From Osmia lignaria lignaria (Eukaryota; Arthropoda; Insecta; Hymenoptera; Megachilidae): a stretch of DNA of 64,000 nucleotides. Of this stretch, positions 11,788 to 23,662 are shown in pieces. The notes beneath the pieces were generated by a model. That model saw nothing but the letters and a program-made list of their open reading frames with translations, searched no databases and was not told the DNA's origin. The stretch covers positions 4,092,001-4,156,000 of the forward strand of contig NC_135034.1 in the NCBI RefSeq assembly GCF_051020975.1. Reading direction: 5' to 3'. Position 1 is the first letter of the stretch; the number at the start of each line of letters is the position of its first letter. Both the position numbers and the translations under genes were made by a program.

Positions 11788-14134
11788 TGTTATTTGCTGC
11801 TCATTATAAATCTACTGAAACCGGGCAGGACTTGGATGAATGTTTGGCGCTGGACGGTACTGCAGAAACGTATTGATATATACGTCAGTCAATAAGAAAC
11901 AATAATAAATAATAATAAAATAAGATAACAATAAGCCGAACATGAAGACGGCGTGATAGTTTAAAGGATTAAAATGGATAAAAATGAAAATGGTGGTGCG
12001 GGTTGGGACATTCCAACGGAAAAACCCAAATTTCAATTGTCCGAATGGAATCGGACTACAAAGAAAAAAAAAACAAAAAAAAACAGTTTATCAAATGACG
12101 TAAAACTAATTGTGTGTAATCGACGGACACCCAAGTGTGACCATGTAATTAGATAAATACTTACACGACACATTGGAAATGCTACACTGACTATTGTGTT
12201 ACATTTTTCCGGTTTTCATAAGTTTGTACTTTATGTAAATTTGGAAACAAAACAAAAAATATTATGCAGAAGATAATGAAAGAAAGAGTATCGTATGAGA
12301 GGGAGAGAGAGAACGTGAAAAGAGTGTACAGCGTACGATTAACGTATGAATGAGTATGAAAGCGAGCGTGGAGAAGAGTAAAAGTCGTGTACATTTAGTT
12401 AAGTTTTATATTTTTCCACATTCAGTCATTAATCGTTGGTAGGATTACATAAACGATGTTTCTGCCAATAATACATACAATTATTAGCAATTTACTAATA
12501 ATTTCATTGCAGATTTCTTTCTTGATTATGAATATATACTATTTATAATCACGAAATAGGTAGGCTTGTTAAGTCAATAAATAATAGAGAAAAGAAATAT
12601 ACCTAATGCAAACAATACACATTGGTGAATTTAATCGTGTCGATTATCACGATAAGCCCGTACGACTATCAATTGAAACAACGTCGAGATTTCGATTGAT
12701 TTTAGAAGTTCAAACAGGGCCAATCGATTGATTTGAAGGAAATATTTATAAACTCATCTTAGAACAAAGTCGTCAATTATTACGAGTAACGGTAAGGTGA
12801 TTATAGAATGATGTAGTTTCGATCCTACCAACCATTAGATCAGATCCGATGTGCGTACCTTGAATACTTGGTATGCTTTAGGATCACAGAAAAAAAGAAG
12901 AAAATAAAGAAAAGAAAAAGCGTGAAGCGGTATCGACTCGTAAATGGGACATTATTTAGAGAATATTTATATTTGTTTCATCATGAGTTAACTATTCGAA
13001 TGAAGATCATGCTAAACAAGAAAAATGCTAAACCTCTCAAGAAAATTGCTAATTAATAGCCTCAAGACATTGCGTTTAATGTGCATCAAGCGATTGGAAT
13101 TTTACAAAACATAAATCGCTTTTGTGTTACGTAAACAAACGCTGGACGTCTTGAATGAAGAATATTCAGTCGGCAAAAAAAAGTACAAAAAGTCGATATT
13201 TCAGAGTTTTGGATTTAAACGTACTACTATTGATTCTACTGCTATTATTATTACAATGGGATTCATTTTTTTTTTTTTTTAAGTATTGGAATTTGTGGAA
13301 GTTATAATAGTGAATGTACTGGTACACAGACATTATTAATAACGAAAGTTATTATCGAGATATATTATTACTATTATTATGATTATTATTATTAATATTA
13401 TTAAATTATTGCATTAAATCGAATTTTATTTTTTTAAGATCCTTTTCAAACTCGCGATGTCTTTCTGTATTCGTAGCGTAATCGAATAACAATTTTATTC
13501 GAAATTTAAAGGAACGCTAGATTGGCACGAATATAACATACTTGTTTTTGCCTCATTGAACAGCGAATTTATGGTTCACAAATAACATGTTCCTTTTTAC
13601 GTGATATTAGAACAAAATATTTTCCACTTACGAACAATAAAGAGAGACGGTAAATAATTATTCTGGAAGACCATATACGCAATTTGATAAAACCTTAGAT
13701 AATACGATGGAACGAGAAGTGATCGGAACAAATTTACCATATTTATAGAATAATTAAATGCTTTCGCTTTATTTAAAAAAAGAAAAAGAAAAGACACGAA
13801 GCGTAAATGATATCGATGATAGAACCAGCAGGTGCACGAGGTTTAATATTATTTATTCTTCCCGTAACTTCATCTTTAAAGGGTCCCGCAAAGTTTCACC
13901 TTTCCGCTGATCAAGATCATTTTACCAATCGAATCGTGTCTTCGTTCGATGTAAATTTTTGGAATAATCAAAGATGGTTACCCGAAAGACACGATCGAAC
14001 GAGATGTAGGTGAAGATAATAAAAGAAAATGATTTGAGAATCGTGAAAGATTTAACGTTGCGTTCAAATGCCAAAATATATAACCCTCGCCGAAGGATGA
14101 CCGTGTTTAAACGACATTATAATGTATACAGATG

Positions 14135-14135
<1 letters not shown>

Positions 14136-14184
<49 letters not shown>

Positions 14185-14215
14185 AATTATTAATTATTAT
14201 TAATTATATATTATT
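14136..14215. repeat. (ATT)n / (TTAA) microsatellite
   Basis: About 45 bp of pure TTA/ATT repeats followed by TAATTATTAAT variants. Confidence 0.95.
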
Positions 14216-16407
14216 ACGACTCGCGTTTAGACTCGATTCCGTCGCATTACATTTGTTCGGCTTTCTCGAGCGTGGCGAGAAAATACGTGTCAGGATAACG
14301 AACAGGAAATCGTGAGGGGCGTGTATCCAGTATCCGAGGATCGCGACGTTGGTGTCCACACTGTACAGAATAAAATAATTAAGCGTATGTGTGAGTGTGC
14401 GTGATTCTATTTATGTATAAAAAAAAAGGAAGAAAAAAAAATGCGTTCAGCAAAGAGAAATGCAATTTTTTAAGTGCTAGAGTGTACCGTTGACTCGAAC
14501 GTAACGATCGAACAAGTGATATATCCTGAATATATATATATATTATTATGTATATCGCTCGAAATATTCCTCCAGCGGGCGATAGAGAATTTAATCATGA
14601 GTCTTCGTTCGCGACCAATTTGAATAATGCGCACGAGAAAATAAGATATATAATATAATGAAAAAAAAAAGATACGAGAGTGAGAGCGAGAGAGAATGAG
14701 GGAGGGTTTCACGAGTATTCACGCCGTTATTCGCAATCCTGTTTTCGTTGTTAAAAGAAAAGTGCATCGGAGATGAACGAAGGAAACTCTGTCGAATAAC
14801 GATAGAAAAGACGGGGCAGCCCCGTTCATTGGGAATGCTCTTCATATTCTCACGTATTGTGTGCGCTTTCATATCAACGCGATCTCGTCAACGATCGTCG
14901 ATAACTAATTCTAGCAATACCCTAGACTATCCTGCGTAATTTTATTTCAATGTAACCCGGGATCCATCGTTCCCGGGCGTTCGTTAATCAAAATTCAAGA
15001 TTCACGAGAAATCTTGGCCCTCGACCTTTAGCAATCTATTCACTGCGATAATCAATGTTCGCGCCTTTAGTATGTACAATGATTTAGTCATCCGTATGGT
15101 TAATTGTTATCGTGTGCACTTAAATGGGAGTAGGACGATTTCTCGCGAGGAGGATGTCGTTTATATGATACAAGATTGAAAGAGAAGAATGATCGAAGTT
15201 TATTGGTTTCGTTTTCTTTACCTTTTTTCGTTTGAAAATTGAACAATGTTCTTTCGGTATAAACTATGCGTCGAAGATAACTATATTCTAAAGAAAGGAA
15301 TAACGGAATTACTGTCGTGCGATATAGAATAAGTTCGAATCGAGTTTCGGTGTGGCCTGTAACAATCGTCGGTATTCGAAGAAGATTTTAGGGAACGCGT
15401 ATGCATATTATATTCGCATCTATGATATTTGCAAATTCGATATGTTTGATATTACGATGAGTAGGAATAGGTGTTAAGGCGCGTCGGATTAAGGAGTATC
15501 CTTTCTGCGAAGAATTAATCCTCGGAATAATCTTCCACGAACGAAAGAATCATTTGCTACGATTCAAACGTTTCTCGCGTTTATTTTCCAGCCGATGCTT
15601 TTAACGACATTCTTTGTGCGAGCCGTTCTTCTATTTGTTCGTATTTCGATGCGAGTTGTTACTAAAAGACGGAAGATGTTTCGAGCGGATCGTATCGTCG
15701 AACAATTCCGTCGTTTTAAAATTCATTTTAATACCGTTTTCTATCTATGTTGTACCGTTAGACTAATCAATCGCAAGTGTCCTAGAGAACGTTCGAATGA
15801 ATCCCTCGGATTGTAAAATCGTGTTTAAAGTAACGAGCTCAATGGTGACACGAATTCTAAAATGAAAGAAAGAAAAAAAAAAGAAGAAAAAAATTATTAA
15901 AATGAACGAATTAACAAAGAGAGTGAGTTTGAGGAAGAGAAATACAGGATATATAAAATGGGAGATATTGGGGGTGAGAGTGAGGAATGCGTGTGTTAGG
16001 TATCATGATTGTATAATACGTGGGTTTGTAACTGTAAATACGAGGAGAAATCATTGGCAGCAATTTAAACAGAATACAGATATCTATGTATAAAAAAAAA
16101 AGTAACAAGTACTAATACACACACCTCTATATATGTGATAAGGTTTGTAATATTTAAGGGAGGCCGATAGATTGTATAACCTACTAGATCTCAGTATAAG
16201 TTACTAGGTAAAGAACGTAATAATTCGTAAGTAACACCAAAATCACTCCGCTGTATCAAAACGAAAAAAAAAAAAAAATAATTTTTTATATAAGTTCCCA
16301 CGGGCGCACATCATCTCCAATGGCACATGAGTTTTAGTAGACTTATTACGACTAACTATAGCAAGACATTAAGCTGGTTGTACATAAAGATAATAATGAA
16401 AATGAAG

Positions 16408-16426
16408 AATAAATGGCTAAAATAAA
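16408..16426 (+). promoter_or_regulatory. Candidate distal poly(A) signal pair for the BET gene
   Basis: Two AATAAA hexamers (16408-16413, 16421-16426) are followed by a GT-rich stretch (TGCTTGATGTTGTT), the usual layout of a cleavage site. Use by the BET transcript would imply a 4.6 kb 3' UTR. Confidence 0.3.
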
Positions 16427-17825
16427 GAAATGCTTGATGTTGTTAAGTAAGAGAGAACGTTGTTTATTAGGTGGAATCTGTTCGCACGTTTACCCTTGAC
16501 TTTTTCCATTGCACCATTATTATTCAAAAGATACCTCACATTATTTCCTGTGTTCGTATGATCCATGTTATTCGAAACAAAAGACAAATAAACAAAAAAA
16601 GATATTTAGTAAACTTTCGATACCATTTTTCTATACATGGATGCATGGCAATATCGATAACGCATTTTAATCGATCGTTTTATCTATTTTTCTAGAACAA
16701 TTAAATTGTTGATGTTTCGTGAAGGAATTTTTATTGAATTCGTGAGATTTTTATTCGAAAATTCGAAATTCGAAATAGTAAAGTAGGCGTAAGTAAAGTA
16801 TCTATGTTTAAATAAAATCTCGATTTACTTAACAATGTCAAATTCAACTATGTTGTCTGTTCTATTTCTATAAGAAAAAGAGACGTTGTTTATAACGTTT
16901 GAATTAATGTTACAAGGCAATTGTGAATACAAGAGTTACTACAAGTTATTAATTACACGTACATACAGAATTATCTTTTCTTAGTTTGTAATTTTGCATG
17001 TTATATATAAATATATATATATATATAAATAAATAAATATATAAATATAAATATGGAGGAAGCGAGGGAGAGAGCGAGTGGGATAGAATGAAAGAGAGTA
17101 TTATGTATAGTCATTGATAGAAGAGATACTAATTAAAATAATTATTGTCTCATGTTTGACGTTTTCTCTTATGTTGGGAATCTATTAGAAGGAAGATCAG
17201 AAATATCATTGTGTATACTATTAATACAGATAAAAAAAATAATGCATATTATACGTTATTATAATCTCTACGAATTATGCTAATTATTCTAAGGTTTAAT
17301 TATTAATAACTAATTGAAAGTAACCGTACCGATAGTTTTTCATTACAACACCTCGTCCTGTCTTAAGATAATTCGCGTGCGAAATATACGACACTGGTTT
17401 GATTAAAGCTAAATAGAAATACATTTTGATGAATGCTCAACATGTGAGAATAATTGATTCCATTCCAATTTTTTATTCTATCAATTATTCCATGTACGAA
17501 TCCCTTGCCTTTTCATTTCTAATTTATGTAAGATTTTTCATTTGAAACCATTAACATTTTTTTCAAATATTTATTGCAATCAGACCAACACGCGTCTTTA
17601 TTGCAATTCTGAAAAAGTAATTATTTTATAGTCAATATTTTAATACTCTTACCGTATAAGCGATGACTTCCGATCTTGCACAACTATATTATAGTAATGT
17701 ATAATAATTGATATTTTTAAAAATCTTATATCTACTTAACGTGATGTGGTGTTCGTAAAAAAGTAAACAAAATTGGAGTGAATTGTAGGCCTTTATAAGC
17801 AGAACATTTTGTTTAGACTACAATC

Positions 17826-17831
<6 letters not shown>

Positions 17832-17862
<31 letters not shown>
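17832..17862. repeat. (AT)n microsatellite
   Basis: About 31 bp of alternating A/T in the convergent intergenic region. Confidence 0.95.
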
Positions 17863-17864
<2 letters not shown>

Positions 17865-18989
17865 ATATAATATATTATATAATATTCAATACCGTAAACT
17901 TTGCAATAATCTCGCCGCTAAGTAATCGCAATATCAACACACATTAATAATTATTACGATCATCAACAGACTCTAACTTCCACAGATCGAAAGTGATCTA
18001 GAATTGCTTTGTATGTGCAAATAGAAGTTTCAACGTGTAAGTACTTACAAATACGATAAAGATATTACTTCTTTAATTAAACGAATATAAGTCTTTAGTT
18101 GCTGGACATTCTTTAGATTTATATTAACGCACGTTTCGACGTAAAGAAAAAGCAAAATTTGCACTAAACATGTGCATACATTAAACGAGTACATTTGTTT
18201 AGTAAATGTACTGACAATATAAAGTATATAATAAATAACTAAATATACATATATCGCTTTATTATACAATATGATATTTAAATAAGATATTTAAATATCC
18301 ATAGATTTTAAAAAATAAATACTAATCTGACATCGTTTAGTCTTTTTTTAAACAACAATGTAACTGAAGCACACACAACTGTATTCAATACTTATATTGT
18401 TTCATGACATCGGTAAATGTTACTGGCTCTGTGATTGAAATTGAATACTGAATCTCCTTCGCGATAGCAATAACAGTCAATAATTCTTGGAGCGGGAGAT
18501 AACGAAACATTAATAACGAGAAATTTACACGAATATCACGATCGTTTTCTACGGTACATCAAATTCCACCACTAAACCTGTCATTTATGATGAACGAAAG
18601 GGTAGTATAACAGTAGAATAACATACTATATCTGGGTTAGATCATTCGTGAGCCTAAAGTACCATTAAGCATCTCCGTGTGATCTACATCCGTATTGCCA
18701 ACATATTTATTCAATCAACTTTTTATTCGTGCAGGCACTTAAGACCGGATATCTTTTTTTTTCTGGCATCATTTGCATCTGGGCAAAATATTTATGATAT
18801 GATATTTATCAATTTTATTGTTTTCTTAGTCGCTTAACAACTGTGCGACTCAAATTGACTGAGCGTTTTATATTCTAATCGAGATCATCCATAAAATTTC
18901 GCAATCATTATTACTGACGGAGCCAAAGCTAATGGCATATTAGGAATGCAGGAATGTGTCTTCGTTTTCTTTACAACAAACAAACTTGT

Positions 18990-21900
18990 TTATACATGAA
19001 GTTTACTTAAATCATCTAAGAAAGATTTCGGTGTAATTATATGCGATGAACCTACAGGAAAAGTAGCGAATAAATATTAAAACAAGCTTAATTGTCCAAA
19101 GTACATCAATATCTGTATACTTACCAATTATTACTTCCCAATTTTTCAAAGCATTTGTAACTTCATAACCGCACCGGATTTCTGAAAAGCAAACACCGCC
19201 AACCACGAAAACAATCAAGCGTGGTACATTCTTAATAGTCTGTGAGCCTTTGTCCTTATGCCAGTGTCCATATCTTGCACTAAAATTAAATGATTCAATG
19301 TAGACTGCTTTTAGGAAGAGAAAGTATAGAAGGAGTGTCTGGGTTAGGCTCTTCTTGAGCTCTCCTCAGGTTTTCTCTACATTTTTCCAAATGCAAAGGC
19401 AAGTGACAAAATACTATCATACCTCGTTGGTGCATGATATCCAGAACTAGCCGCACGTCCAGCCAAAAATGGAAAATGTTTTGAATCCAATTTATCCTCA
19501 ATGGCATCTTCCATAATATCTTTCATAACCGGAGTCCAACGACTCATTTGATAAGTTTGTTCCGTAATTCTTTCTTTACGTTGTACGGTGTATAATTTTC
19601 TACGGTTACCACCCTAAGGATACATTATAAATTATAAAATAATATACTTACAATATTAACGTATTATTTGTTATTGATAGATAAGTACTTACGTCTACAA
19701 CAATATTGATACTAAGGTTAGCCATATTTACTATGGTCTGTTTATCATCAGGAGATATCTGGGCGTGGTGAACTAATCGGTTAAGGTTCTCTTCGGAAAT
19801 ACCATTTTTACTAATAACGTACAATGCAATGATTCGTAATTTATCTAAATGATTTACAGTTTGATCAAGCAAAATTGGGGTAATGTTCTTCATCTGATCC
19901 TTAATACGTTCGCCTTCGGCGTCTGTACCCATTGCCAAATCCTAACAAAATATAATATGTAAAATATGATATATTATTGCAAAAACAGCTCGCGTATCAT
20001 GTACCTGTTCTACTTTACACAGCTTATCCACATTTCCCTGATAACGTTTCATACAATCTTCCGCCAACTGTAAATGCGTCGCATACTTGCTCAATTCTTT
20101 TTGGTACTGTGGCATTTTCTTGATCATCTGTGAAAGATCCCTCATACTTTGTTTATCACCCTGAGGCATCCTCTTTGATTCTGTGAACTTCTTCAAATTT
20201 TTCGTAACATTTCTATAAACGAATACACATTTCAATACGATTGTATTATTTATAATCGATTGTTAAATTACTTGAACGTACTGTGAAACTACAGCTATAT
20301 GCTGGTGTCTAAGCTCTACCCAGAGATCATCGTTTTCATCCAATAATACTTCTTTCTGTACACCAGCTGATGCTTCAAATCTTGTAAAAACATTCTAGTA
20401 TTAATGTACCATTTAAAAATACTAGCTTAAACATGAATTATAATATTTACCTATAAACATCATTCTCAATGTCTAGCAAATCATATGCCATAGCTTGTAA
20501 CGTTAGTTCATGTAATAGAGGAGAGACACAATCAAATCCTCTGTCCAGAATAAGTAGTTGAGAACGTGCCTTCTCAGGACCCTCTCCCATTGTTGGTTCA
20601 TCCGCTTTGTAAGCGTCCAATTTCTGTTGAACCATGTGCGCTAGTTCTACATTTCGGTCAAAGTCGCTGTTCGAGGAAATTGAAATACGTTAGCAACAAA
20701 GAAATACCATGATATATGTATATAACTTAACCTACGATATAATATTAAAATTATACCTTCGATATCTGACCGATGGGTATTCTCCAAGGGTAGCGCAAAG
20801 TGTCGCAATCTGTTCGGCTATTCTTTCCATATTGGCTGTTCTCAAGTTGGAGAAGGAAGGATTATAAAAGCAAGGGAATGTTTCACGCGAGTCCAAGGAG
20901 AACACCTGTTTAATTATGCATCCGTTTTAGCGTTATCTTTGCATTTCTTACATTATATCATAATTCTACGTTTCAAGCGGTGTTATTAATAGCGTAATAC
21001 ATATGTACATCGAGAAAAGAAAACAAAGATACGGATAACAGAATCACGATTAAATCACAGGATACAGAGATGCATGCGTTAAATAAATAAAAAAAAGAAA
21101 AAAAAAAAAAACAGAAATAAATAAGAAAAGTTTGAACCCCGGAAGGATAAAGGTATCATGTAAGGTATTCGCAGAAGTCTTTCGCCTATGTTCTACTTTA
21201 TAAAATAAAGAACAGAAGAAGGCAGAGGAGTTCGCGTATCGTTTATTGTAACTAAGAAAATCGAAAGTATATTAATTGTTGCGTTTTGCGACTACGACTA
21301 GCAGCTACGATTTTTCTTTTTTTTTTTTTTTTTTCTTATATTTCGTCACCTGCGACTCGTAAGGCAGGAAAGCGATGTTGATCTCTTTGAGGGTTTTGAT
21401 CTTTTTAGCGGCGAGAGACTTGCAGAGTTCATTGAACAGCTCCTCCGGACACACTGGTTCGCGTGCAAGCATGAATGCATTCCGTCGTTAGTACGTGCTT
21501 ATGTATGTGAGTATTGTAGAAAATAAGGGAGAGTAAGGGGGAAGAAAAAGGTCAAACAATTGCGTTCAAATATCGTTGTGATACGTTGATTCGAAAAAAT
21601 TGAATAGTAGTGTAGTAGTAGTAGTAGTAGTAGTAGTAGGTTCGTGACTTGAAACGCCATATAGAGGGTGTAAGTAAGATCAATGTGTGTTAAGGACATT
21701 TTGATGTGTTATTATGTGTATGATCGTGTGCCCGCCACCACGTAGAACGTACAGGTTGTATCAGACAATTCGTTTTCTCGTATCCTTTGCTTTACCTGCT
21801 CTTCATACGGTATGAAAGCGATGTTGATCTCTTTTAGTGTCTTTATGCGTTTAGCTACCAGCGAGTGGCACAATTCTTTGAACAACTCATCGGGACAGGC

Positions 21901-23658
21901 TGTAAATAGATATACTTAGAATATCACCAGCGGACCATTGTAATCGAATGTACCCGGTCTGCCCACTTTTCGATCATGTTGAACAATTAAAATAAAAATA
22001 TAGACTACAATATGACATTTCATTATGATACTGTATGGGATTGTGGATCGTACGGTAATCATCGGATGGTACCTTCCGTGAAATAGACGTGGGCGACTTT
22101 GTACGTTGTTCTGGTGGGATTATTGAAATCTTCGATCAGTTTCTGAACTGAAGGACCGCACGGTGTGATCAGATAGATCGCCTCCATGGTGGGTAAGGGT
22201 TCCCGTTTCTTGTTGATGTCTTCTACCAAGGTAATTCCTTGGGCACTGATATCATGCATCTTGCAGCACGCCGATACCATTCTCATAGCTAGCTGATCCA
22301 CCACCAAAATCCGCCACTGCACACCTCCTGTTCCGGTCTTCTTCTGTTTAATGACTTCATTCATAATCTCTGTGAAAAGGTAACACAGCATTAGTTCTTT
22401 TATATAAATTAGTGGTACCGGAAGCACTCCATGGCGCTTAGTGTGTTCATATTTTAAAAACATTTTCATTTATGAGCGCTAATTAATTAATTTCTATATA
22501 ATGCATTTTATTAATGATATTAATAATGGTATGTGTTTTTAATTGAATTTCAGTTTGCTAGAGCGATTTAAAATTGAACGAGGGATGTTTTGGCGCTCTC
22601 TACGCGTATTGATCGTTCTTACAAAGCACTGACGTCACCCTCGACAGGTTCGTATCTAAAAAATAAAGAACCCTATTTAAAATAGGAAAATTAAAGAGAA
22701 ACGTATACAATGTATATTTAGACATCTTCTTCTTTCAAGATAAGGAAGGCTTCGTTAAACGGACGTTATGGGTGATTAGATTTCATCGTAAAACCTTTTA
22801 TGGAAAGATAATTTAATAATTGAATTATTTGGGGCGAATCAGTGTTAATGATAGCTTTCCTAACATTCTGCAATGCGTGATAATTATTGATTTTCAATAA
22901 AAAAATTGTAATATATACATAAGGTTCTATTAAAGGTATCCGTGTTAACTAATGGGCTGAGAAATGTATTTTATCTACTCCGAATTTTTTAAAATGAAGT
23001 AATATTGAAATTACATATTGTAAATATAAATTGTATAGAAATCAAGAAATCTATTGTCTGTTGAGACTGCTTTGACTCTATCGCTGTCCATTTATAGTAA
23101 TTTAGCGTATAATTAAATTATAATTTTTTAAACGGAAGTATATATATAAAAATAAAATATATTTTATTCGCAAAATGTAGATAGTATCTATAGCTTTTTC
23201 TTTTCTAGAAAATAAAAACCACTAATTCAATTATTCGAGCCTGGTGCAGTGAGTAAACATTTATTACGAAAGAATATCAATAAAGCACTTTTACAATTAA
23301 CTAATTAAAAATCTCTATAAATAAGACTACTGACAATCTATATTGCTTCATGCGACAATGCGTATAAAAATGAAAAATTTAGATATTAAATTTAAACGTA
23401 GCATGTTTATAGAATATAGGTTTGACATTTCTATCTAGCAGCCGCTTCGTAAACGATGAAATCATCACAGCACATACGCCCCTTTGGAGGTTACGGGTTC
23501 TGACAACAGGTGTAGGCTATACATTTTTCATATCAAAAGAATCCACGCAATTGCTTCGATACTACAGTACAAAAATATTTCAAAATTTAGCTCGTATTAG
23601 AAATGATTAAAATTATTTTTTGTTACTTACTTTGACCGACTTGTGCCTTGAGCGCCAT
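18990..23658 (-). CDS. Rop: Sec1/Munc18 family protein Rop (unc-18 / STXBP1 homologue), complete
   Basis: Neuronal SM protein that binds syntaxin-1 and guides SNARE assembly for synaptic vesicle fusion (family knowledge). Exons in transcription order: 23658-23631, 22369-22073, then either 21899-21796 or 21453-21350, then 20905-20757, 20666-20451, 20380-20282, 20212-20005, 19941-19693, 19613-19423, 19279-19125, 19051-18990. With one of the two alternative exons the total is 1758 nt, 585 residues plus TAA, close to the 590-600 usual for the family. The start is MALKAQVGQKIMNEVI, matching Rop. Diagnostic stretches are RILVVDQLAMRMVSACCKM, LDRGFDCVSPLLHELTLQAM, SQNVTKNLKKFTESKRM and APTSARYGHWHKDKG. 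The end is SSHIITPKSFLDDL. All junctions are GT/AG and in phase; no break seen. Confidence 0.96.
20906..21349 (-). other. Rop intron after exon B
   Basis: 444 nt with two A/T homopolymer tracts (around 21091-21110 and 21311-21334). No coding signal. Confidence 0.8.
21350..21453 (-). CDS. Rop: Rop mutually exclusive exon B (downstream copy)
   Basis: Also exactly 104 nt with the same phases. It encodes VCPEELFNELCKSLAAKK, then IKTLKEINIAFLPYESQ, closer to the family consensus. The acceptor (gcacgcgaaccag) has a poor pyrimidine tract next to it and the donor is gtgacg, so both sites look weaker than those of exon A. A perfect branch-site heptamer lies 34 nt upstream. Using both exons, or neither, would shift the frame, so only one can be in a productive mRNA. 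Confidence 0.9.
21487..21493 (-). promoter_or_regulatory. Branch-point consensus for Rop exon B
   Basis: On the - strand this reads TACTAAC, the ideal branch sequence, with the branch A about 34 nt from the exon B acceptor. A pyrimidine-rich tract (21521-21550 on the opposite strand) lies upstream of it instead of downstream. Confidence 0.6.
21612..21640. repeat. (GTA)n trinucleotide repeat, (CTA)n in the Rop transcript
   Basis: Ten GTA units between the two alternative Rop exons. Confidence 0.95.
21796..21899 (-). CDS. Rop: Rop mutually exclusive exon A (upstream copy)
   Basis: 104 nt, entered in phase 1 and left in phase 0. It encodes (residue 109 on) ACPDELFKELCHSLVAKR, then IKTLKEINIAFIPYEEQ. 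The acceptor is strong (tctatttacag) and the donor is CAGgtaaag. It differs from exon B at 8 of 35 residues. Compared with vertebrate STXBP1, which has NEL and FLPYESQ here, exon A is the more divergent copy (KEL, FIPYEEQ). Joins directly to exon 20905-20757 (VFSLDSRETFPCF). Confidence 0.9.
22370..23630 (-). other. First Rop intron
   Basis: 1261 nt, AT-rich, between the 28-nt first coding segment and exon 2. It contains a 62-codon + strand chance ORF and nothing I recognise. An SM protein start in the ORF at 22469 is not needed, because the acceptor at 22370 joins to MALKAQVGQ in phase. Confidence 0.8.
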
Positions 23659-23662
23659 TTTG
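23651..23662 (-). promoter_or_regulatory. Rop start codon context CAAAATGGCGCT
   Basis: The start ATG (23658-23656) sits in CAAAATGGCGCT, which has A at -3 and G at +4. It resembles both YY1/Pho sites and the TISU initiator described for very short 5' UTRs. It fixes the start choice together with the MALKAQVGQK match. Confidence 0.5.

Larger units (their letters stand above)
11788..18989. other. Convergent intergenic region / two 3' UTRs, no gene seen
   Basis: 7.2 kb between the BET stop (+ strand) and the Rop stop (- strand). It contains poly(A/T) runs, ATT and TA arrays and CpG-containing stretches, but no ORF with protein-like composition and no RNA gene I can recognise. Candidate + strand AATAAA signals occur near 11903, 12586 and 16408-16426. 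Candidate signals for the - strand gene (TTTATT on +) are at 18706, 18722 and 18814. How far each 3' UTR reaches cannot be decided without RNA data. Confidence 0.7.
21454..21795 (-). other. Intron between Rop exons A and B
   Basis: 342 nt. From exon A to exon B it carries a (CTA)n repeat, a pyrimidine tract and the TACTAAC branch site. These are the positions where elements controlling the exon choice would be expected. Confidence 0.7.

Noticed and set aside
15436..15460. Fifteen bases resembling the insect miR-190 mature sequence (GATATGTTTGATATT)
   Set aside because: The match stops there, and the flanks contain no complementary arm to form a precursor hairpin; chance match.
22370..22469. 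Extension of Rop exon 2 to an upstream Met at 22469
   Set aside because: The acceptor TTTTCACAG at 22370 joins in phase to the conserved MALKAQVGQ exon, so the extension is intron sequence.
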